Positions 33,846 through 43,518 of a stretch of 64,000 bases of DNA are shown in pieces. The DNA is taken from assembly GCF_019396325.1 (NCBI RefSeq), contig NZ_JAHKRO010000048.1:1-64000 (forward strand). Reading direction: 5' to 3'. This DNA is from Nonomuraea ceibae. Lineage in GTDB: Bacteria > Actinomycetota > Actinomycetes > Streptosporangiales > Streptosporangiaceae. Both the position numbers and the translations under genes were made by a program. How positions within the stretch are numbered: the first letter of the stretch is position 1; each line of letters opens with the position of its first letter. The notes under the pieces are model-generated. The model was given only the letters and a program-made list of their open reading frames with translations. It ran no database searches and was not told where the DNA came from.

Positions 33846-34183
33846 AGAGTTCATCCTTGTCGCGCCGCCCGCGATGGCCGAGACCGTCGACGTGGAACGA
33901 CTGGAGACCGAACCAGTCGCGGCATTGGCGCATCTTCCTCTTGTGGCATATGCCGAGGAACTGCCGAGAGTGCGTCGCTACTGGCGAAGCGAGTTCGGCC
34001 GGCGCCCCCGAATCCGGTGGTGCTCGTCGTCTCCGATCTGCGGGCGGTTTTGGAGGGAGCGGCGACGAGGGCCGGCATCTCGGTTCTGCCGCGCTACATC
34101 GCCGAGCCCGCGCTGAAATCCGGGAGAGTCGTGCAACTGCACGAGCCGGAAGCAGCCCCTTTGAACACCCTCTATCTCACCTA
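33846..34183 (+). pseudogene. LysR-type regulator, substrate-binding domain remnant
   Basis: One frame gives LPLVAYAEELPRVRRYWRSE and a second, from about 34010, gives PNPVVLVVSDLRAVLEGAAT, RAGISVLPRYIAEPALKSG and the end APLNTLYLT. Together this is the distal half of a LysR effector-binding domain (AGxGISVLPxYL is typical). The helix-turn-helix half is absent and one frameshift lies inside. It may once have regulated the adjacent efflux gene. Confidence 0.65.
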
Positions 34184-34550
34184 GCGCGGCGCACCGGCGA
34201 ATCCCGCTGTGACTGTTCTGCGCGACGCACTCCGGCAGGCTGCGCGCCGCTGGGGGGTCTGTAGGTCACGCTCCGCGTTTCGGGCGGACGGCGGGTGCCC
34301 CTGACGAGCAGGTGCGCACTGGTCAGGCGACGGCTGAGCACTCACCGGCCTCACAGGTGAGCAGCAATCAACGGCCGCTCAACCCCGACCACCCACTACT
34401 CAAGCAAAATCGAGGTACACCACTCCCGTGGACGCAACCGGCAGACGGGCCTGCACCGCCTCGGTGTCCTCGACCGTGCTCACGCCGGTGAGCCTGGAGA
34501 GCGGGTTCGACAGGAAGGCCTGTCGGCGGGCTCAGGCAGGATGGCGCTGA
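34184..34550. other. Intergenic, no supported gene
   Basis: I see no convincing coding frame and no clear hairpin. The area joins the LysR remnant and the 3' end of the DUF6766-type gene. Confidence 0.45.
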
Positions 34551-34946
34551 TCAGCGGTGGCCGAGCGCGGCCGGATCGATCCCGCGCTCCTTCAGCAGGG
34601 CGTCGAGCTTGGCCTCCATCCGCTCGTCGCTCTCCTTCGACTGGGAAGACCCCCAGTAGTAGAGGAAGGCCAGCCCCGCCGCCTGCCAGATCAGCTGAAG
34701 GAACTCCGACTGCCAGTTCTCCAGTGTGGAGGCCAGGAACTGCGGCAGGTACTCGGCCCAGGCGAATTCTTGCCCGTGCTCGCCCTGCTCGTTCTGGAAC
34801 ACCACCAGCTGGAAGATGAACTGACCCAGCCAGGAGAACAGGAAGAACGCCCCGGTCCACAGGGCGAAGGAGTAGGCCTTGGCGAAGGGTGGCCTGGCGA
34901 AGGGCGGACCGGCCTGGGGGTTCTTCCGGGTGGACGTCTGCGCCAT
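34551..34946 (-). CDS. DUF6766-family membrane protein
   Basis: The 131-residue product has a first hydrophobic segment (ALWTGAFFLFSWLGQFIFQL), the conserved WAEYLPQFLASTLENWQSEF, a second membrane segment (LIWQAAGLAFLYYWG), and a charged coil-like tail (SKESDERMEAKLDALLKERG). These are marks of the DUF6766 family common in stress-type neighbourhoods. Function is unknown. GGAGG eight bases before ATG 34946 decides the start. An ATG four codons upstream overlaps that ribosome site. Confidence 0.85.
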   Translation of the reverse strand: MAQTSTRKNPQAGPPFARPPFAKAYSFALWTGAFFLFSWLGQFIFQLVVFQNEQGEHGQEFAWAEYLPQFLASTLENWQSEFLQLIWQAAGLAFLYYWGSSQSKESDERMEAKLDALLKERGIDPAALGHR

Positions 34947-35147
34947 CGTGACCTCCATGATGGGGGATGCACTTCGGCTTCCCCGGCTGCGGACGAGGAA
35001 ACAGACAGCCGATGCACCGCGCCCCTCAACATTCGCGTGGAAACCGGCGCAACGACGATGCCCATGTCGTGCTACGCGCCAGCAAGCGGGGGCCGATGCC
35101 GGTGGGTGGGCGCCGGCAACGCCGTACGCACCGGGACTCGGCTGGCT

Positions 35148-36625
35148 TCAGCGTCTGGCCGGTCCGCCCGGCCACGGAGTACGCAGCCGCCTCAGCAAGG
35201 GCAAGGCGGCCGTCAGGACCAGCATCAGCATGGCCAGTGTCCAGGTGAACACGTGCGAGGTCCCGTTGCCGAGCAGCGCGAAGAAGACACCGCCGACGGC
35301 CGGCACGCCGATCGCGTTGGCGATCTGCGTGGCGGTCAGCGCGAGACCGGAAACGGCACCCGCCTCCGCGGCGGGAACGCCTGCCAGGATCCGCGCGAAC
35401 AGAGGGTTGGTGACGCACCCCTGCCCGGCTCCGGCGGCGCAGAGCACGGGCAGGAAGGCCAGGTGGCGATGCCCAAGCGCGACGGCGGCCTCGATCACGA
35501 CCAGGCCAGCCAGCCCCGCTACGACGACAAGCACTCCGCCGGCGGGGACGAGGAGCCCCCAGCGGCCGGTGAGGCTGGGCGCCGCCAGAGAGCCGAGCGC
35601 GAACCCCGCTCCGACCGCCGCGAACATCCCGCTGGTCACCGACGGCGACAGCCCGAGCTCTTGTTGCAGGTGGTAGGTGAGGACGAACAGCAGCGGAGCG
35701 CTGATCCCGGCGGCGAAGACGGCGAACACCACGGCGATCCCGCTGCCGAGCCGCGAACGGTCCAGCAGCTTCAACGGCAGCATCGGCGCCGCGACCCGCC
35801 GCTCCCAGGCAGCGAACGCCACCAGCGAGGCGGCCGCGAGCACCAGGCAGCCGACCGTCCACGGCGCCAGCGGCTCCCTGGCCCTTGCGACAGCGCGACC
35901 AGCAACGCCGTCAGCCCCGAGGCGAATAGCCCGTTCCCCGCCAGGTCGAGCCGATCTCCGGCCCTGCCCGACATTCCCGCCGATCCCGGCCGTGCGCCTC
36001 CCCTACCCGGCGTCCCCGGCACCGCGAGCAGGGCTACCGCCAGCACCGCGACGCCGATCGGCACGTTGACCAGGAAGATCCACCGCCAGCTCCACCCTGC
36101 CCAGTCCGCCGCCAGCAGCAGCAGGCTACCCGCCACCGGCCCCGCCACCACGTCCAGGCCAACCGTCATCCCGTACCAGCCCATCGCCCGGTCCTGCCGG
36201 GAGCCGGGAAGCGCGGTGCGGATAAGGGACAGCACCTGCGGCAGCATCGCCGCTGCGGCGAGCCCCTGCGCCACGCGCGCGCCGATCAGCAGGAACGGAC
36301 CGGTGGCGGCGGCGCAGGCGCCCGACGCTGCCACGAAGCCGGCCATGCCGGACATGAACATCCTCCGATGGCCCAGCAGATCGCCCAGTCGCCCTCCGGT
36401 AACCAGAGCCACCGCGTACGCCAGCCCGTACACCGAGACCACGAGCTGCGCCTCGCCCGACGTCATGCGAAGGCCGGCCTGGATCGAGGGGATGGCGACC
36501 GTGACGATGAACCCGTCGACCACCCCCACGAACGTGGTCAGGAGCAGAACACTCAGCATCGCGCCCTGGCGTCGGCTGCTGGACGCCCGGATCCAGCCGC
36601 CGGGGGAAGGACCGGCTAAAGGCAT
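35148..36625 (-). pseudogene. MFS transporter (DHA2-type) with one frameshift
   Basis: The first half (36625 to ~35880) carries TM1 VVDGFIVTVAIPSIQ, GGRLGDLLGHRRMF and GARVAQGLAAAAMLPQVLS. The second half (~35860 to 35148) starts in another frame with LAAASLVAFAAWERR and holds TMs 8-14. The break is near 35880, where the frame switches inside a loop. Re-joined, the protein is ~490 residues. Either a recent single indel or a sequencing error separates the halves, since no other damage is visible. Confidence 0.8.
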
Positions 36626-36634
36626 GGCCGGGGC

Positions 36635-36958
36635 TCAGCTCTCTTCGGCTGGCGATCCGGCGTCGACGCTCAGGCGTACGAGGTCCTCCTCGACCCCCGT
36701 CACCTGATCAGCGGCCACGTACAGGTCACGGGAGAACACTCACTTGGCGTCCACCTTGACGAAGCCGCTGCGCACCAGCCTCGCCGCCAGCGCAGGCGGC
36801 AGGTCGGGCTCGGCGTCGTGGAACACCGCGGCCAGGGCCGGCACCAGGCCGGGACGGTCACCCGGCTCCTGCCCCGCAGTGGTCACGGCCTGCGGGTCGC
36901 CCATCTTGACGAACTTCACCTTGCCGAGCCGCTTGCCATCACGGTCGACGACCTTCAT
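36635..36958 (-). pseudogene. DUF2171/PRC-barrel-like protein with in-frame TGA
   Basis: From ATG 36958 the frame reads MKVVDRDGKRLGKVKFVKMG, a beta-barrel-like start, to LVRSGFVKVDAK and a TGA at 36740-36742. The same frame continues after the stop with VFSRDLYVAADQVTGVEEDL to TGA 36635-36637, text that fits the same protein (ending in its usual acidic strand). A single substitution from GGA or CGA would explain the stop. The product as written is 72 residues. Confidence 0.6.
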
Positions 36959-37003
36959 GCCGGCGCGTACCTCACTGAGGATCGGCTCGTGGGAGGATGC
37001 ACG

Positions 37004-38380
37004 ATGACCGCTCCTTTCCTACCTGCTATGGGCTTACACGCCTACCCAGCCCGACGGCGGGCAGTCCAAGGTGGAGGGAGAGGACGTGATGCGGTGGCGT
37101 CGGCCGAGCGCACGTTGCTGGCCCTCTGGTGGCCCACGGCGCTGGGCGCGTCGATGTTGGTGCTGGAGATCCCCATCGTCTACGCCGCCGCGGCCCGCTC
37201 GACCGGTGGCCCGCAGGTGCTCGCAGCGATGGGCGTCTGCATCGCGATCCTGGTCGTGGTCAACTCCCCCGCACTGGCCGTCACGCCGCTCGCCGTCACC
37301 GCGCACGGCCGCCATTCCTGGCGACGGCTGCTCCGGCAGGCGCTGCTGACCGGCCTCGCGGCCGCCCTCGTCCTGGCCGCGCTGGCCATCGTGCCACCGC
37401 TGGTCGCACTCGTGCGGCTGGCCTTCGACGCCGACGCAGAGCTGCTCGGTCATATCCGCGCAGGCCTGCTCGGCCTGGCTCCCAACGCTCTCGGCGTAGC
37501 GCTGCGCCGCTACCTGCACGGGCGGTTGATCGTCACTGGACGGACCCGGCCGATCGCCGCGGCCACCGTCCTACGCATCCTCGGCACGCTCGTCCTGGCC
37601 TGGACGGGTACGGCGCTCTGGCCCGCCCATGGCGCGCTGGTCGCCGGGCTGGCGCTATCGGCCGGCGCCTTCACCGAGGCCGCCTATCTGGCCGTGGTGG
37701 TCCGAACCCTTCCCTCCGAGCCGCCACCCGCACCGAGCCCGTACCGTGAGCTGGTCCGCCGCCACGCCGACGTGTCGGCAGCGCGCCTGCTCGTCATGGC
37801 CCCGATGCTCGTCACCACGATCGCCGTCGCCCACTCGGCTCGCTCGACGGCCTCCCTTATGGTCTGGCCCGCGCTGTACGAGCTGGCGATGCTCTTCGCC
37901 TCCCCCACCAGCGACTGGGAATCCGTGGCCGTCGGCGCCCTCCGCACGCAGCCACGCGGCACCGCGCCCCGGCGCGTGACCGTCCGGCTCGCCACCGCGT
38001 TCACGTGCGTGTTCGTCCTGGTGCTGGCGACCGGGCCGGCTGGCGTCTACCTGCGCGACCTGCTGGCCGTGCCGGCCGACCTGACATCGTTCGCCCTGAC
38101 CTGGTCGTGGCTGCTGGCCCCCGTCCCCGCGTTGTGGCTGGTACGCGGCTACCTGCGCGGCGCCGTCATGGCCGCCGTCGCCACCGGCTGGCTGACAGCG
38201 GCGAGCCTGGCCCATGGCGTCGCCCTGCTCGCCAGTGCCGCGGCGCTAGCGACCACCACCATGCCCGGTCTGGCCGTCGCCGGCGCCGCCGTCGTGGCAG
38301 GGCTCTCGATCGACGTGGCCATGACCGGCTACGGCGCGTTCCGCTCGTACGCGCACGGTCACACGAATCCTTCACCCTAA
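37004..38380 (+). CDS. Polytopic membrane protein (MATE/MviN-like), stop codon at an IS end
   Basis: About 12 hydrophobic segments are visible (for example LWWPTALGASMLVLEIPIVY, LLRQALLTGLAAALVLAALA), with ALRRYLHGRLIVTGRTRPIA between them, resembling the MATE/polysaccharide-flippase fold. Substrate is unknown. GGGAGG precedes ATG 37004, but residues before ~31 are Arg/Gly rich, and the GTG at 37094 with an upstream GAGAGGA may be the true start. The TAA stop at 38378-38380 ends on the first base of the IS5 element, so the native C-terminus may have been cut off by the insertion. Confidence 0.75.
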   Translation: MTAPFLPAMGLHAYPARRRAVQGGGRGRDAVASAERTLLALWWPTALGASMLVLEIPIVYAAAARSTGGPQVLAAMGVCIAILVVVNSPALAVTPLAVTAHGRHSWRRLLRQALLTGLAAALVLAALAIVPPLVALVRLAFDADAELLGHIRAGLLGLAPNALGVALRRYLHGRLIVTGRTRPIAAATVLRILGTLVLAWTGTALWPAHGALVAGLALSAGAFTEAAYLAVVVRTLPSEPPPAPSPYRELVRRHADVSAARLLVMAPMLVTTIAVAHSARSTASLMVWPALYELAMLFASPTSDWESVAVGALRTQPRGTAPRRVTVRLATAFTCVFVLVLATGPAGVYLRDLLAVPADLTSFALTWSWLLAPVPALWLVRGYLRGAVMAAVATGWLTAASLAHGVALLASAAALATTTMPGLAVAGAAVVAGLSIDVAMTGYGAFRSYAHGHTNPSP

Positions 38381-39269
38381 GAGCGCCTCACAGAATGATC
38401 TTTGTCGTGCTTTGCTCTCTCGCTGTAGCCGAGTGAGAGGAGCACGAGTGGCGAAGCAGAAGCCGTGGGAGGTCAGCGACGAACTCTGGGCGGCGATCGA
38501 GCTGCTGCTGCCCCGGCGGCAGCGGCGCTTCTGACATCCGGGGCGCAAGCGGCTGGACGATCGGCTGGCGTTGCAGGGCATCTTGTTCGTGCTGCACACC
38601 GGGATCGCCTGGGAACACCTGCCGCAGGAACTGGGCTACGGCTTGGGCATGACGTGCTGGCGGCGGCTGGCCGAGTGGAACGCCTCCGGCGTGTGGTAGC
38701 GGCTGCAGGAGGTACTGCTGGACCGGCTGCGGGCCGCCGACGCCCTCGACTTCTCCCGCGCTGCGGTGGACTCCTCGCAGATCAGGGCGTTAAAAGGGGG
38801 CCGCAGACCGGCCCGTCCCCGGTCGACCGAGGCCGGACCGGCAGCAAACATCACCTGATCACCGACGCCACCAGCATCCCACTCGCCGTCATCTTGACCG
38901 GCGCCAACCGCAACGACGTCACCCAGCTCCGCCCGCTGCTGGACGCCATCCCCAAGGTGCGCGGCAAGCGCGGCCGACCCCGCCAGCGCCCAAACGTGCT
39001 GCTCGCCGACCGCGGCTACGACCATGACAAGTACCGCCGCCTGGTCCGAGAACTGCAGATCCGCCCGCTGATCGCCCGCCGTGGCATCGCACACGGCTCT
39101 GGCTTGGGCAAACAACGATGGGTCGTCGAGCAGGCATTCGCCCACTTACACGCCTTCTGACGCCTGCGCATCCGCTGGGAAGTCCGCGCCGACATTCACG
39201 AAGCCTTCCTCAAACTGGCCTGCGCCCTCGTCTGCTGGCGACGCCTCGCCTCATTGCGTTAGGCGCTCT
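38380..39269 (+). mobile_element. IS5-family insertion sequence, defective
   Basis: Inverted repeats AGAGCGCC (from 38380) and GGCGCTCT (to 39269) bound an ~890-bp element. The transposase starts at GTG 38448 behind AGAGGAGC (WEVSDELWAAIELLLPRR). It is broken by in-frame TGA 38532-38534, TAG 38697-38699 and TGA 39158-39160. A frame change also occurs at the A4G5 tract 38792-38800, after which RTGSKHHLITDA and DRGYDHDKYRRL continue. The stops replace codons expected as CGA, CAG and CGA/AAA. Confidence 0.88.
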
Positions 39270-39521
39270 ACGTCCGGCCGGTCTGCTCCTTCCATGCCGG
39301 TTGTGACCATGTGACTCATCCCACCTCAGCGAACAGCAGCACACTGGACATCGCCGTCGGTGGTTCCCAAGGTCCGCGGGCGCCCCCCACCCCCGCCGGT
39401 CCTCGTTCCCGAGACCTGCCGGGGGCGCCTGCTCGCCCGCGGGTCCACAGCCACCGCGACGCTTGAGCCTTCGCGTCACGGGCAGCGGGTCACTCCGACA
39501 CAGAGGAGAGGAATCGTCATC

Positions 39522-40322
39522 ATGAGCGACGACGAAGGCCGGCCGCTCGCGCTGGTGACCGGGGCGTCCAGCGGCATCGGCTACGAGCTGGCCAGGCAGT
39601 TCGCCGAACACGGCTTCGCCCTGGTCGTCAACGCCGAGAACCCGGGCATCGACGACACGGCGTGCGAGCTGCGCCAGCTCGGCACCTCGGTCGAGGCCGT
39701 GCGGGCCGACCTCACCCGCGAGGACGGCGTCGAGCGCCTCTACGCGCAGGCCACGGCCGGCGGCCGTCCCCTCGATGCGGTGGCGATCAACGCGGGCATC
39801 GGCGCGGGCGGACCCTTCGCCGAGACTGAGCTGGCCGCCGACCTGCGGGTGGTGGACCTGAACGTGCGTTCCTCCGTCCACCTGGCCAAGCTCTGCGTCC
39901 GCGACATGGCGGCACGCCGACACGGACGGATGCTGTTCACCTCGTCCATCGCCGCCACGCAACCAGGGCCCTTCGAGGCCACCTACGCGGCGTCGAAAGC
40001 GTTCCTGCTCTCGTTCTCCGAGGCGCTGCGCAACGAGCTCAAGGACAGCGGCGTGACAGTGACCACGCTGATGCCGGGGCCGACCGACACCACGTTCTTC
40101 GAGCGGGCCGGGATGACGGACACCCGGGTCGGCAGCGGCAACAAGGACGACCCGGCGCAGGTAGCCGCGCAGGCGTACGAGGCACTCATGGCCGGCAAGG
40201 ACCACGTGGTGGCCGGATCGGTCAAGAACAGGGTGATGGCTGGGGCGGCCAAGGTGCTGCCCGAAAAGGCCAAGGCCCAGGCGCACCGCCGGATGGCCGA
40301 GCCGGGGTCCGGCGACGGCTGA
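39522..40322 (+). CDS. Short-chain dehydrogenase/reductase
   Basis: A 266-residue Rossmann oxidoreductase with the dinucleotide loop TGASSGIGYELA (residues 14-25), NAG in AINAGIG, the catalytic Ser in LFTSSIAATQ, and YAASKAFLL as the YxxxK pair. Substrate is unknown. The C-terminal ~40 residues (VKNRVMAGAAKVLPEKAKAQ) resemble the SDR subfamily found in stress and plasmid regions. GAGAGGA lies upstream of the ATG. It stands alone between the IS and the opposing gene at 40396. Confidence 0.9.
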   Translation: MSDDEGRPLALVTGASSGIGYELARQFAEHGFALVVNAENPGIDDTACELRQLGTSVEAVRADLTREDGVERLYAQATAGGRPLDAVAINAGIGAGGPFAETELAADLRVVDLNVRSSVHLAKLCVRDMAARRHGRMLFTSSIAATQPGPFEATYAASKAFLLSFSEALRNELKDSGVTVTTLMPGPTDTTFFERAGMTDTRVGSGNKDDPAQVAAQAYEALMAGKDHVVAGSVKNRVMAGAAKVLPEKAKAQAHRRMAEPGSGDG

Positions 40323-40395
40323 GACGTCGCGTCGGGCCTCCCCGTTCAGCGTGGGAGCTCCTGGGACGCGGCAGGATCGGGATCGGAAGGGCGAG

Positions 40396-40650
40396 TCAGG
40401 CGTCCTCGCGGTCCTGGTTCTCCAGGCGGAAGAAGTTGCTCGGGCTCCCGTCGCTCCTGTGTTCCTGGTAGATGAGGTTCAGACCGCGCTCGCCGAACGT
40501 GCCGAACCACTCGTCCCCGCTGACGTGGCTGAGCTTGTCGCCGCCATAGCCGGGGAAGTCGAGACGCAGGACGCCCAGGTGATCGCCGTGCTCGGTGCCC
40601 TCGACCGTCGCTGGCACGACCTCGCGTGCGTCGGCCCACCGCTTGATCAC
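40396..40650 (-). CDS. Hypothetical protein (84 aa), stress-neighbourhood type
   Basis: The product reads IKRWADAREVVPATVEGTEH, LRLDFPGYGGDKLSHVS, WFGTFGERGLNLIYQEHRSD and a C-terminus NFFRLENQD. This is a conserved small actinomycete protein, from memory often near STAS/DUF2795 genes, function unknown. The start is a GTG at 40650. The protein-like frame extends slightly upstream (VTTSHEV) from a GTC, so the real start codon may have mutated. Confidence 0.7.
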   Translation of the reverse strand: MIKRWADAREVVPATVEGTEHGDHLGVLRLDFPGYGGDKLSHVSGDEWFGTFGERGLNLIYQEHRSDGSPSNFFRLENQDREDA

Positions 40651-40899
40651 TTCGTGGCTCGTCGTGACCAGGCTCCGGTCGGCATGCTCGGCTCGTCCTC
40701 CGGCAGCGGATCTCCTGGGAGTCCTTCAAGCTCTTGGAGCTTTCCGGGCCGCGCCGCACTCCCCTCCGCCGTCGCTGCCCGACCCGTCCTGCCACCCCTT
40801 CCCGCTGCGCCGCCGCCGCGACCAGCTCGTCCTTACGCATTCTGGGAATACCAGATGGAGCAAGGGATAAGAATCTAACGGTGTTGCGTCACCGGCAGG
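40651..40899. other. Probable remnant upstream of the small hypothetical gene
   Basis: A minus-strand frame starting at 40840 begins MRKDELVAAAAQREG, which reads like the head of a small helix-extended-helix type protein, then turns into Arg-rich sequence. No complete gene is supported. Confidence 0.3.
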
Positions 40900-41426
40900 T
40901 CAACGGGTGAACGCCTCTTCGCGGGGCAGTGGGCCGATGTCGGAGCGGCGTCCGCGTTCTTTGGCCGCGTGGGGCTGGCCGGGGCCGCCGCGTGCGGCCA
41001 GGGCATCGGCGACGGGGCCGGTGACCAGCCCGTAGATCGACTTGTGCAGCACGTCCACCGCGAGCTCGCGCCTCGGCCAGGTCTGTGGCGGGGCTCCGAC
41101 GCCTGTGGCGTTCTCCAGGATCTGGTCGTTGGTCAGCCGCGCCACCGTGGACATCAGCGACGCCCACCCGCCCCGCAGTCCCACGTGCGCCATGGTGGAG
41201 CGCAGCACGCCGATCAGGGCGCCCTGTCCGAGGTGCATGCCGAGATTCAGCAGCCGCGACGCCGTCCCGTGATGCTTACGTATGCCGGTGAGCCGTTGAG
41301 AACGCGGGCGGGGACGTAGGAATCGGGGCGTCCCGTTAGATGCTGCTCGAGCTTCTCTCCTACTGTCATCGCCGCTGCACCCACGGTGTCGGCGACAAGG
41401 CCCTGCCACAGTGCGCGCTTCATCAT
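40900..41426 (-). pseudogene. Hypothetical protein, one frameshift
   Basis: The N-terminal 43 residues (MMKRALWQGLVADTVGAAAM, TVGEKLEQHLTGRPDSYVPA) are in the frame starting at ATG 41426. From about 41295 the protein continues in another frame as RLTGIRKHHGTASRLLNLGM, HLGQGALIGVLRSTMAHVG, LTNDQILENATGVGAPP and WPRRELAVDVLHKSIYGLV. From memory these belong to one conserved, weakly hydrophobic actinomycete protein of unknown function. One indel divides it. Confidence 0.65.
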
Positions 41427-41435
41427 GACGCCCGA

Positions 41436-41949
41436 CTACCCCCGCCCTCGACGCCACACCGCTGGAGGTTCAAGGGGGGCGGGCTGCCGGAGAGCGAGCT
41501 GAGGGCGTTGACGTTCGCGCCCTCGTCCACCCGACGCCGAGGCCGTCCACCAGTTCCCCGCCCATCCAGTCGGACGCCCCTCCCAGGAGCACCCGGCGAA
41601 GCTCAGGACCAGGGCCGGAACGGTGGAACTCGGTCGGTGCCGGTCCGGAGCAACCAGCTGCCGGCGAACAACGTGAGGACGAGCACGTTGCGGGATCCCG
41701 TGCAGGGCGCCGATCCGCTTGGCCCGGCTGCCAGCCGGGATGGCAACCCAGTCGACGAGACCGAACACACCTGCGACCACGCCACCGACGGGCCCCGCGG
41801 CGATCGTGGAGGAGGCGGCCACCGGGTAGCCGGACCCGTTCGCGATCAGGTGGAGGATGTCAAATAGCCGCTGTGACCAGCAGCCCCGTCGGGAAGACGG
41901 TGAGCATGGGATGCCCCGGATGTCCCAATGCCTTGACCTTGCTGTCCAT
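41436..41949 (-). pseudogene. DUF2231 membrane protein, multiple frameshifts
   Basis: AAGGAG precedes ATG 41949, and the start HPGHPMLTVFPTGLLVTAAI is typical of DUF2231. A base loss near 41868 creates a stop (ATT-TGA). The next frame gives VAASSTIAAGPVGGVVAGVF and GLVDWVAIPAGSRAKRIGAL, another gives NVLVLTLFAGSWLLR, then further shifts lead to the end. At least three indels make it non-functional as written. Intact members are ~170-residue, four-span proteins of unknown function. Confidence 0.75.
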
Positions 41950-42127
41950 GACGCTCCTTGCTCATCCGGACGGTACGACAGCGGCTACCGTCCGGCGATG
42001 CCGTCCCGGGCCCAAAGGGCGGGCGGGGGGCCGCACGGTCATTGCCGCCGGGGGTGCCGCAGTGCGGGTCCGTCGGGTTCGGTGTCGGTCAGCCGTCAAG
42101 CGTGACGTCCGTGGCCGCGGCTCACCG

Positions 42128-42415
42128 TCAGTCGCGCCGCTGATCACCCCCGATGCCGAGCTCGTGTGCGATGTCCTCCACGTTGGCAAAACTGCGCTCG
42201 GGCAAGGAACGCAGAACGGACAGCACCCTCTCCGGGGCCGCCTGCGATTCCGCGCGCTCCACCAAGGTCGCGCGGTCGGCGGGGAAGGCATGCACCCCGC
42301 TGATCCATCGAGCGAGATCGCTACGCCGGTCCACGTCCTTCGCGCTTATCCCCTCCGGAGAACCCGGCTCGAGCCCCGCCACGCGGGTTTCGTGATCGTC
42401 ACGGTCCTGAGTCAT
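42128..42415 (-). CDS. DUF2795-domain protein (95 aa)
   Basis: The distinctive DUF2795 part is RWISGVHAFPADRATLVERA and LRSLPERSFANVEDIAHELG, a small helical domain common in actinomycetes and often close to sigma-factor and STAS genes. The N-terminus is acidic (DRDDHETRVAGLEPG). AAGGGACG precedes the ATG. It lies 12 bases downstream of the STAS gene, so both are probably one transcript. A second DUF2795 protein is at 52862. Confidence 0.85.
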   Translation of the reverse strand: MTQDRDDHETRVAGLEPGSPEGISAKDVDRRSDLARWISGVHAFPADRATLVERAESQAAPERVLSVLRSLPERSFANVEDIAHELGIGGDQRRD

Positions 42416-42427
42416 CTCTGCGTCCCT

Positions 42428-42784
42428 TCAGCGGAGCGGATGCGGATGGCGGCAGGGCAGAGCCACCGCCGTTTGGCCTGGCGGTGCCAGGTCCTGGTCG
42501 GGCAGGACGGCCCTCAGCACGAGGGCCGCCGGAGCGCTGGGGCCGATCAGCGTGAGGTTCCCGCCGAGCGAGCGGGCCATGTGGCGTGCCCGCAGCACGG
42601 CAGTGGCGCCGCGCGAGTCCATGAAGGTCACGCGCCGCAGGTCCAGGGTCAGTCGCGGGCCGCGCTGCCGGATCACCGTGGCGAGAAATTCGTACAGATC
42701 ATCGGCGGTGGACAGATCGACCTCGCCGCCTACGCCGACGACGGGGGCGCCTGCGGACAGGCTGACATTGAGATCCAGTCTCAT
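42428..42784 (-). CDS. STAS-domain anti-sigma factor antagonist
   Basis: A 118-residue SpoIIAA/RsbV-type protein: VVGVGGEVDLSTADDLYEFL opens the fold, RLTLDLRRVTFMDSRGATAV contains the Ser (in MDSRG) phosphorylated by the partner anti-sigma kinase, and NLTLIGPSAPAALVLRA closes it. Its role is partner-switching control of a SigB-type sigma factor. A candidate sigma factor is encoded at 50667 and candidate phosphatases at 59949 and 62149. No kinase partner is adjacent. Confidence 0.88.
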   Translation of the reverse strand: MRLDLNVSLSAGAPVVGVGGEVDLSTADDLYEFLATVIRQRGPRLTLDLRRVTFMDSRGATAVLRARHMARSLGGNLTLIGPSAPAALVLRAVLPDQDLAPPGQTAVALPCRHPHPLR

Positions 42785-43518
42785 AAAGGGTTCCTAGCTG
42801 GTGCACGCCCAGCGCTCTGGTGCGCCGAGTCCCCTCCCGTACCCTCGGCAAGACACTTCAACCGCCTCCTCACCTCTCCCTCGCTCCCGTAGTGAGGCCG
42901 GATCGCCACAACGCGACTGATGACGGGATCGAGCTGGTCCGCTGGCGGCTCGATGACCGGTGGGGAGAAGCGGCTCGCCTGGAGATCGGCGTGACGGTGT
43001 CCGGCGATCTCCACGAGGCCGTCGATGAGCTGGTGGATAACGCCCTGACCACACGGCAACGGGGAAGCCGGCGAGGCTTCACCGTGCGTCGAGCACGAAA
43101 GCCGATGACCTCGTCGGTCACCGGCGCCTGTTCGGCGAGCCGGGGAAGTGCCCGGTCGCTGAACGGCCGCAGCGACCGCTGCGTTCCGGTCCCGCAAGGC
43201 CGTCGCTCTGCGGTGCCAGCCGGCGCGGCGACGATGGCTGCTGACGTCGCCGATGCCGAGGCCGGCGCCGGTATCATGTTGCCGAGCCGCCGCCTCGTGC
43301 GCGCGCGGCGGCTCTGTCTGCTCCCTCTCGAGCCGCCTGTGCCGGCCACAGGTGGTCGCTGGTGGCTGTCTATCCCTCTTTTGCTGTACGTTCCTCGGCT
43401 CCCCAGGTGCGGGCAGCCCTCGCCTTGGTGCCGTGCGACGAGCACGTCCATGCTGACCGCTCATCGGAGCCCACCCGAACGATCACGAGCGCGCTCACGT
43501 TCATGGTCGATGCGCAGG
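42785..43518. other. No supported gene (734 bases)
   Basis: Long open frames exist on both strands but are Arg/Ala-rich. A forward segment (LEIGVTVSGDLHEAVDELVD then NAL) is faintly like an HATPase N-box, which would fit a lost anti-sigma kinase beside the STAS gene. No other kinase motif follows. Confidence 0.35.

Noticed and set aside
34557..36707. A 716-codon open frame on the plus strand
   Set aside because: It is the antisense of the DUF6766 gene and the MFS pseudogene, is rich in Arg/Gly/Gln/His, and has no ribosome site or domain.
38792..38800. AAAAGGGGG as a programmed frameshift site in the IS transposase
   Set aside because: The heptamer does not allow clean -1 re-pairing of both tRNAs, and the copy has three in-frame stops, so a plain indel is simpler.
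42820..43451. A possible anti-sigma kinase beside the STAS gene
   Set aside because: Only a faint N-box-like stretch exists; no further ATP-binding motif or start site supports a gene.
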